From NCBI RefSeq assembly GCF_005166025.1, contig NZ_CP028923.1:1986001-2050000 (forward strand): DNA of 64,000 bases. The letters run 5' to 3'. Shown here piece by piece: positions 58,466-64,000 of this stretch. The notes beneath the pieces are model-generated. The model was not told the DNA's origin. It made no database searches and worked only from the letters and a program-made list of their open reading frames with translations. Numbering within the stretch: the stretch's first letter is position 1; every line of letters begins with the position of its first letter. Source of the stretch: Mangrovivirga cuniculi. Its GTDB lineage: Bacteria; Bacteroidota; Bacteroidia; Cytophagales; Cyclobacteriaceae. A program made the translations under genes and the position numbers.

Positions 58466-59059
58466 TTACTTTAAGGTATATATTAAATTATTGAAGTTAA
58501 CAGAGCAGAAACTTTGCCAATCTTCAAAATTTATCACTTCGCAATACTTACCTATTTTTATAAAGTTTTCCGACTGCTTATTAAAAATGTCATCCGTTAA
58601 AACCTCATATTGTATATGCTTGTCCGGAGAAAAATCATGATTCCACGGAGTATTGTCAATACAAAAATAGAAGTTTTTCTCAGATAGAAAACTTTTTTTG
58701 GATTTAATTGTACTTTTTAAGTCGTTTAATGGCTTTCCTTTAAGAATTAGGGTGATGCTTATGAATTTTCCCCACCATATCATTGTCCTTATCGTGAAGA
58801 TATTTTTACGATCAAATATCGCCGGATAGTCCAGAACGAGATAAGGAAGACCTTTATAATTATTGCCTTTTGAAACTTTTCTATGACTACTGGATAAAAA
58901 TTGAATGTTTTGGTTTGAAGACTCAAATAAAATAGATTCATATTCATGTTGAATATCATATAGAAAAGTCTCTAGCTTTTTATTAACCTCTTTGGAGAGT
59001 CTCCAGAACTCAACTTCTTTTAAACAATTAATTTCCTTTTCTGATAAATTAAGGCTCAT
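58466..59059 (-). CDS. Conserved hypothetical protein in fabH cluster
   Basis: A 197-residue cytosolic protein with no signal peptide. The N-terminal 55 residues are helical (LSEKEINCLKEVEFWRLSKE). The rest is mixed, with KGLPYLVLDYPAIFDRKNIF, IWWGKFISITLILKG and NFYFCIDNTPWNHDF. I do not recognise a named domain. Its start overlaps the stop of the upstream 75-residue gene by one base (TAATG), so they are coupled; the upstream gene in turn follows fabH by about 56 bases. Confidence 0.65.
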   Translation of the reverse strand: MSLNLSEKEINCLKEVEFWRLSKEVNKKLETFLYDIQHEYESILFESSNQNIQFLSSSHRKVSKGNNYKGLPYLVLDYPAIFDRKNIFTIRTMIWWGKFISITLILKGKPLNDLKSTIKSKKSFLSEKNFYFCIDNTPWNHDFSPDKHIQYEVLTDDIFNKQSENFIKIGKYCEVINFEDWQSFCSVNFNNLIYTLK

Positions 59060-59286
59060 TAATGATGTTGGTCTGGTCTTTGGATTATTTTAATTACCAC
59101 TTCATGTTTGTCACCATCCTCGTCAGTAAGATGCAGAGTAACCGTTGGATTATCGATTTCCGTGTTTTCTGTAATATGAATTTCTTCATCAATACCAATT
59201 TCTTTAGCTATTTCATTTTTTAACTTAGAAATCGCTTCAGCAATCTTCACTTCGAGTACGCTAGGATTATATTTTGATGTCTTCAT
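59059..59286 (-). CDS. Small acidic conserved hypothetical protein
   Basis: A 75-residue cytosolic protein starting at the ATG at 59286 (MKTSKYNPSVLEVKIAEAIS). An upstream start at 59400 would be inside fabH in another frame and is unlikely. It is helical at the N-terminus, then beta-rich (NPTVTLHLTDEDGDKHEVVI). It sits between fabH and the 197-residue hypothetical gene, coupled to the latter. The function is unknown. Confidence 0.65.
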   Translation of the reverse strand: MKTSKYNPSVLEVKIAEAISKLKNEIAKEIGIDEEIHITENTEIDNPTVTLHLTDEDGDKHEVVIKIIQRPDQHH

Positions 59287-59342
59287 CGTTCTGGTTGGGT
59301 TTAAAAAATGGGGAGGGATTAATAACTCCCTCCGTAAATATA

Positions 59343-60344
59343 TTACCATCTGATCAAAGCGGATGCCCAGGTAAAGCCACTGCCAAATGCAGCAAGGCAT
59401 ACCAGATCATTTTCTTTTATTTTACCTTCTTGTTTAGCTTCACTTAATGCAATCGGAATAGAAGCTGCGGTAGTATTACCATATTTTTGAATATTACTAA
59501 TAACTTTCTCCTCTGGAAGCTTCATCGTATCCTGCACGAACTTCGTGATTCTCAAATTAGCCTGATGAGGTATAAGTACATCAACATCCTGTGGAGAGTA
59601 TCCGTTATGTTTTAATGCTTCTCCTATTACCTCAGGGAAACGTTGTACTGCATGTTTAAATACATAGTTCCCGTTCATGATCGGATAAATCAATCCTCCC
59701 GGCTTCATCATCTCTTCTGTAAGTCTTTCATGTCCGGAACTACTAGGAGCCACCACGCATAGCTCTTTTGCAAATTTACCTTCGGAATGTAAATGAGTGG
59801 AAAGAATTCCCTTTTCATTATTTTCTGACGGGCTTAATACCACAGCACCAGCACCATCACCAAAAATAACAGAAACGCTTCGACCCTCATTGCTGAAATC
59901 TAATCCACTACTATGAATTTCAGAACCAATAACCAGGACATTATTATACATACCTGTTTTGATGAAATTATCACCCACGGACAATGCATAAATGAAACCT
60001 GAACATTGGTTTCTGACATCAAGAGCACCGATTGTATCTATTCCTAATTCTTCCTGAACAGTAACTCCGGGTCCCGGAAAAAAATAGTCAGGAGATAAAG
60101 TGGCAAATACTATGAAATCTATATCTGAAGGTTGTAGTCCGGCATCATCTAAAGCCATTCTCGCCGCTTTAACACCCATGTTTGCTGTAGTATCTTTTTC
60201 AGGGTTATAATATCGGCGTTCTCTGATTCCGGTCCTTTCTCTGATCCATTCATCAGAAGTGTCCATTAGTTTTGCAAGATCATCATTGGTAACTACTTTT
60301 TCAGGGACGTAGTGACCAACTCCTGCTATCCTTGAGTTTTTCAT
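59343..60344 (-). CDS. fabH: 3-oxoacyl-ACP synthase III (FabH)
   Basis: A 333-residue condensing enzyme that starts fatty acid synthesis from acetyl-CoA and malonyl-ACP. The catalytic triad is Cys114 (NQCSGFIYAL), His (LIPHQANLRI) and Asn (YGNTTAASIP). GDGAGAVVL and TGIRERRYYNP are present. Length is normal. Bacteroidota commonly have several FabH-like proteins, some for branched or specialised lipids, so the starter unit is uncertain. It is upstream of the small acidic gene on the same strand. Confidence 0.94.
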   Translation of the reverse strand: MKNSRIAGVGHYVPEKVVTNDDLAKLMDTSDEWIRERTGIRERRYYNPEKDTTANMGVKAARMALDDAGLQPSDIDFIVFATLSPDYFFPGPGVTVQEELGIDTIGALDVRNQCSGFIYALSVGDNFIKTGMYNNVLVIGSEIHSSGLDFSNEGRSVSVIFGDGAGAVVLSPSENNEKGILSTHLHSEGKFAKELCVVAPSSSGHERLTEEMMKPGGLIYPIMNGNYVFKHAVQRFPEVIGEALKHNGYSPQDVDVLIPHQANLRITKFVQDTMKLPEEKVISNIQKYGNTTAASIPIALSEAKQEGKIKENDLVCLAAFGSGFTWASALIRW

Positions 60345-60459
60345 GTTTATTCTTTTAATGTCAATTTAATTAAAAATTAACTGTCAAATTAATCAAAGTG
60401 GGTTAAAAAAGCATTTCTGTTGCCTTTGTTAAATACAATAATTCGAATAATCTAATTAA

Positions 60460-61158
60460 TTATTGAAAAAGGGTATAATTTCCATTCTGATCAACCGGTG
60501 GTGCAGGTTCAATGAGGGCAGGACCATCACTATTTGGTGAATTGATCAGAGGTGTAATAGAATAAAAAGACAGGAGTTCTTCCTCAGGGGCCTTTAGTAA
60601 ATCAATTAATTCTTCAGTAGCAGAGTCAGGGTTAAGCCAGATTTTTTCTTGTTCTTTGTTAAATATTACAGGCATTGAATTGCTGATCTCTGAAATATCA
60701 TCGTTTGAATTAGTTGTGATTATTCTGAAAGTATGGACCATTTCTCCATTATCAGCTTCATATTCATCCCAAATTCCGGCAAAAGAAAATGGCTCATTAT
60801 CGTATCTTATAACTCGATAGGGAATCTGGCTTTTTTTACCTAATTTCTTCCATTCGTAGTATCCATCTGCAGGGATAATGCATCTTCTGTCAGATAAAGC
60901 TTTTTTAAAACTGAACTTTTCAGTCAGGTCCTTATCTGAAGCAGCGTATAACTTAGGACTAACTGATTTGTTTTTAGCCATATCGGGAGTAATTCCCCAA
61001 TAAAACCAACTGATACCTTTCTCTTTTCCCGAAGTTATGACTGGCATGAGTTTAGTCGGTGCTACATTATATGCAGCTAATAAGTCTTTTTTAAATTCTA
61101 CATCAAACCTAACTTCAAGTTTTTCTTTTTCTGATATCAGTGAATATCTACCGCTCAT
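60460..61158 (-). CDS. SRAP (HMCES/YedK)-family protein with degenerate active site
   Basis: A 232-residue protein with the fold marks of the SRAP family: GRYSL start, YNVAPTKLMPVI, WGITPDMAKN, RRCIIPADGYYEWKK and FSFAGIWDEY. In active members Cys2, exposed by Met removal, crosslinks to abasic sites in single-stranded DNA. Here residue 2 is Ser (MSGRYS). The usual Asn of NARAE is Tyr71 (LYAASD), and the His of the IHxRMP motif is Ser159 (ISNSMP). Only the Glu of DGYYEW (E102) is kept. It is the same length as active relatives and has no frameshift, so the change looks inherited. A good promoter lies just upstream. Confidence 0.85.
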   Translation of the reverse strand: MSGRYSLISEKEKLEVRFDVEFKKDLLAAYNVAPTKLMPVITSGKEKGISWFYWGITPDMAKNKSVSPKLYAASDKDLTEKFSFKKALSDRRCIIPADGYYEWKKLGKKSQIPYRVIRYDNEPFSFAGIWDEYEADNGEMVHTFRIITTNSNDDISEISNSMPVIFNKEQEKIWLNPDSATEELIDLLKAPEEELLSFYSITPLINSPNSDGPALIEPAPPVDQNGNYTLFQ

Positions 61159-61180
61159 TAAGAATTTTTTTTGTATAATT

Positions 61181-61210
61181 CAAAACTATTAATTTAACAT
61201 CCAAAATCAA
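61181..61210 (-). promoter_or_regulatory. Bacteroidota-type promoter for the SRAP-family gene
   Basis: On the minus strand TAGTTTTG (61181-61188) matches TAnnTTTG, and TTG (61208-61210) lies 19 bp upstream. It gives a leader of about 20 bases. The -33 element ends 7 bases before the ATG of the divergent peptidase-barrel gene. Confidence 0.55.
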
Positions 61211-61217
61211 ATCCGAA

Positions 61218-64000
61218 ATGGGCAATTATTTCAAGTTATTGTGCTTTTTGTTTTTAACTCAGCACTATTTTCTTTTAGCACAAGAACCCATACTGGAACA
61301 GCATAAACCCGGGCAAAAGTGGCAAGCCAAAAACAAGGGCAATGTTACTTATGTATTTCCTTCGGCTCATAGCCAAAGATTAAAAAGAAGCTTTTTTGTA
61401 TTAGATTCCTTAAAGTCAAGTATTTATTCCGGTATCGACCATGTGCCAAGGCATATTCGATTCATTTATAATAACCGAACCATGGTAAGCAATGGTTTTG
61501 TGACCTTCTTTCCATGGCGATCAGAAATTCAAACTCCTCCATCTCAGGATTTTTCTCTAAGCGGTAATGCACCATGGTTAAATATGGTATCAATACATGA
61601 ATACCGTCATGTAGTGCAATTGGATGCGATTAATAAAGGATTTAATAAGTTTTTATATGTTTTGTTCGGAGATCAGGCTCTTGCTGGTATACGGACCATT
61701 TCTATTCCTGACTGGTTTACGGAAGGTGATGCAGTCTTTATTGAAACTATGCTCACGCCTGGAGGAAGGGGCAGGTTGCCTTCTTTTTATCAGCCCTGGT
61801 TATTGAACCTTAAAGAACTTGGGGATAAATATTATGAAAAACAATACCTTGGTTCATATAAACATAATATTCCGAATCACTATGTTTTCGGTTATCTGAT
61901 GTCAGCCTATTTGTATTCAAATTATGACTATGAAACCGTTGGGTCTGCAATGGTTAACTCAGGTAAAAACTGGTTTTTCCCATTTTCTTATGGACTGGCT
62001 TTAAAAAAGAAAACAGGGAAAAGTTTAAATAAGAATTATAAAGAAATGGCTTCTTATTATAATTCACTGATACCTGAAGAAAAGGAGGTAGATGATTTAG
62101 TGTTTGACAATAATATTAAGCGCTACACAAATTATGATTATCCTAAATACTATAAAGACGGAATTTTATCAATTAGAAACGGTATTGGAGATATTTCACA
62201 GATAGTTTATACTAAAAATGAGAAGACCAGAAAAGTTAAAACAGCCGGACTGGTTTATCAGAATAATCAAATTTCTTTGGCTGATGATAGACTAGCTTGG
62301 GTTGAGTACCTGCCTGGAAGGAGATGGCAAAAGCTAACAAATACCCAGGTCAGAATTCTGGACATCGAATCCGGAGGTACAAAAAGAATAATGAAGAGAG
62401 AGGGAGTAACTAACTTTTTATTTTCTCAATCGGGTGACAGAAGTCTTACATTACATTATTTCCACGATCAGGGCCAGGTATTGAAAGTCCATGACCTACT
62501 AAAAGAAGAAGAAATTTTCCAACTTAAATCTAATGTAGGTCAACAGTGGATATCTCCATTTTGGGTAAATGAAAATCGCATTGGCTTTTTTGAACAGAAC
62601 GGTAAAGAACATGTTCTGGTGATAATAAATATTACAAACGGATTCCGTAAGGAATTAATTATAGGTAACGGTACCCCTGGACCTGCTCATAGCTACAAAG
62701 GATATGTGTTTTTTTCTTATCCGATAGGAAGTGTTGATCATATTATTGCTATGAATAGAGCAAACGGAGAGATAAGGCAAATAACAAATGAAGGGTATGG
62801 TAACTATTTCCCTTACATAGTTAATGGGCGAATGATCTATAATTCATTGACAGCAGCCGGTCGAAATGTTGCTCAAAAGAATGTAAAAAATATAGGTGAA
62901 TTTCCAGTAATAGAACTTAATCCGATAAAGCCCTTTGGTTTAAAAGGTATTGATAAGCAATTTTCTCAAAATAATTCTATTAAAGAATCCGATAACGATA
63001 ATGAAACTAAGAAAAAATCACCGGGAGCTTTAATGCCTTTTGCATGGGGAGTGGAATTTTTAAATGATGATCTTGATATGTCTATCGGGCTTAGTGCCCG
63101 GGATGCATTAATGAGGTATTCTTTGACCGGAGGATACAGGATTTCTACCGACCTGGATGAAAGAGGGTGGTTTTCCAGGTTCAGTTATCAGGCTCTCCCT
63201 ATTATTCTCGATTTTGAATATGAAAATCTACAAAGAAGCCTGGATAGGGCAATTGAAGGTGGTAATGTCAATTTTAACTGGAATGAAGAAATTATTTCTG
63301 CAGGACTAAGATTGCCTTTGAATTTCACCAGTGGTAAATATTTTAATAATTTATTAATGGGGGCCTCATTTAATCAGGCTATAGTTGAAAACTTTAATCA
63401 GGATATCAGATTTTTAGACCAACTGAGCAACGGGACATTTCAATTTACTGATGTGACTTTAAGGTTCAGCCATATTTTAAAAACCTCTCATCGGGATTTT
63501 TTACCTCGCTGGGGATTTCAGGTAAATGCGGGTAACAGAATAAGTTTAGATGAGGATGATTTTTCGGCTTCCCAGGTTTATGGCTGGGGAGATATATTTG
63601 TACCGGGACTATTTAAGCATCATAGTTTTAAAATTAGGGGGTCTGGTTACTGGCAGCAGCTTACAGGAGAGAGTTTATATATTTTTAGTAATCGTGTGCC
63701 GTTGGTTAGGGGATATTCTAATATACTATTTGGTAATTATGGGATGTTTTCGTTGGAATATAGCCTTCCTTTATGGTATCCGGATATTAAGATAGGTCCT
63801 TTTATTTACTTCAAACGATTTCGGGGAAGCATATATTACGATAGGGGAAAAGGAGTAAACAACGAGAATAATTTTATCCTGCACCAGGAAAGTTATGGCG
63901 GAACGATTAAAACAGACCTTAATATTATGAGGTTAAGAAGGGATATGGTTATTGGGGTTGATATTAATTACAGACCTGATACCAAAAATGTGTCATATAA
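61218..64000 (+). CDS. Secreted HExxH metallopeptidase-like / propeller / outer-membrane barrel protein (partial)
   Basis: The frame is open from the ATG at 61218 to the window edge, at least 927 residues, with no internal stop. A signal peptide (LLCFLFLTQHYFLLAQ) leads. Residues about 25-300 include HEYRH (H127, E128, H131) and WFTEGDAVF (E169), the ligand pattern of gluzincin zinc peptidases. Residues about 300-590 show repeated strand blocks with a TolB-like propeller look (LDIESGGTKRIM, NRANGEIRQITNEGYG). From about 610 the sequence turns into barrel strands (AWGVEFLNDDLDMSIGL, GGYRISTDLDERG, VPLVRGYSNIL) like the Omp85/surface-antigen barrel. The 3' end is missing. Confidence 0.8.
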   Translation, partial: MGNYFKLLCFLFLTQHYFLLAQEPILEQHKPGQKWQAKNKGNVTYVFPSAHSQRLKRSFFVLDSLKSSIYSGIDHVPRHIRFIYNNRTMVSNGFVTFFPWRSEIQTPPSQDFSLSGNAPWLNMVSIHEYRHVVQLDAINKGFNKFLYVLFGDQALAGIRTISIPDWFTEGDAVFIETMLTPGGRGRLPSFYQPWLLNLKELGDKYYEKQYLGSYKHNIPNHYVFGYLMSAYLYSNYDYETVGSAMVNSGKNWFFPFSYGLALKKKTGKSLNKNYKEMASYYNSLIPEEKEVDDLVFDNNIKRYTNYDYPKYYKDGILSIRNGIGDISQIVYTKNEKTRKVKTAGLVYQNNQISLADDRLAWVEYLPGRRWQKLTNTQVRILDIESGGTKRIMKREGVTNFLFSQSGDRSLTLHYFHDQGQVLKVHDLLKEEEIFQLKSNVGQQWISPFWVNENRIGFFEQNGKEHVLVIINITNGFRKELIIGNGTPGPAHSYKGYVFFSYPIGSVDHIIAMNRANGEIRQITNEGYGNYFPYIVNGRMIYNSLTAAGRNVAQKNVKNIGEFPVIELNPIKPFGLKGIDKQFSQNNSIKESDNDNETKKKSPGALMPFAWGVEFLNDDLDMSIGLSARDALMRYSLTGGYRISTDLDERGWFSRFSYQALPIILDFEYENLQRSLDRAIEGGNVNFNWNEEIISAGLRLPLNFTSGKYFNNLLMGASFNQAIVENFNQDIRFLDQLSNGTFQFTDVTLRFSHILKTSHRDFLPRWGFQVNAGNRISLDEDDFSASQVYGWGDIFVPGLFKHHSFKIRGSGYWQQLTGESLYIFSNRVPLVRGYSNILFGNYGMFSLEYSLPLWYPDIKIGPFIYFKRFRGSIYYDRGKGVNNENNFILHQESYGGTIKTDLNIMRLRRDMVIGVDINYRPDTKNVSY

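Noticed and set aside
60460-64000. Defence or DNA-repair island from SRAP plus peptidase genes
   Set aside because: The two genes are divergent, one is secreted and the other cytosolic, and no other defence genes are nearby.

Overview
The window reads as an ordinary chromosomal segment of a low-GC member of the Bacteroidota, most likely a Cytophagales-like marine or aquatic bacterium. The evidence is family content (DUF2911, DUF1573, DUF1835, META/NlpE lipoproteins, a TlpA protein of Bacteroidota type, split metH, PorT-like outer-membrane barrels), lipoprotein signals, almost no Shine-Dalgarno sequences, and promoters of the Bacteroidota type (TTG, 17-23 bp, TAnnTTTG). Species cannot be named from the sequence. 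There are no tRNA or rRNA genes, insertion sequences, phage genes or CRISPR arrays, and no gene-free stretch longer than about 250 bases. Genes lie on both strands and most transcription units end in clear hairpin-plus-T terminators.

Layout. 1-4 kb: tail of an ECF sigma factor overlapping a membrane-anchored barrel protein, a small membrane protein and an ABC-F ATPase. 4-7 kb: a sorbosone-dehydrogenase-like lipoprotein, a cysteine-rich lipoprotein, and a 5'-truncated second copy of the dehydrogenase. 7-13 kb: dCMP deaminase, murB, a phosphohexomutase, 4-hydroxyphenylpyruvate dioxygenase and trpS. 13-18 kb: DUF1573 and META proteins, a beta-lactamase-fold hydrolase and DUF1835. 18-25 kb: an extended SDR, a two-component system, an MscS channel, a beta-carbonic anhydrase and an acyl-CoA dehydrogenase. 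25-32 kb: an FAD dehydrogenase, gyrB and a ppk-ppx polyphosphate pair. 32.6-38.4 kb: a SAM-I riboswitch followed by split metH, metF and an HMG-CoA lyase. 38-48 kb: a TPR protein, dprA, a MerR regulator, a CapA-like protein, an M23 peptidase, then alaS-gatB-tlpA. 48-56 kb: a pseudouridine synthase, a DUF885-like protein, an SGNH hydrolase, surface proteins, a possible HolD-like protein, a thioesterase, pcm, riboflavin synthase and a LytTR regulator. 56-64 kb: hemF, a TonB-domain protein, a fabH cluster, a degenerate SRAP protein, and a large zinc peptidase-propeller-barrel protein that runs off the end.

Functional groups. The clearest regulated unit is the methionine/one-carbon cluster, where a SAM-I riboswitch precedes both methionine synthase halves and the methylenetetrahydrofolate reductase. 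ppk and ppx make and probably degrade polyphosphate. alaS and gatB join a tlpA gene in a tightly packed translation-related unit.

Caveat on sequence quality. Five genes (hpd, a DUF1573 gene, a small lipoprotein gene, an acyl-CoA dehydrogenase gene with two breaks, and ppk) carry six single-base losses, each lying in a run of the same base. Restoring one base per break gives full-length, in-frame proteins in every case. I read these as homopolymer undercalls in the assembly rather than real inactivation. The most unusual items are a SRAP protein lacking most of its catalytic residues, a three-module secreted protein with an HExxH peptidase domain, and an acidic protein whose C-terminus resembles the DNA polymerase III psi subunit.
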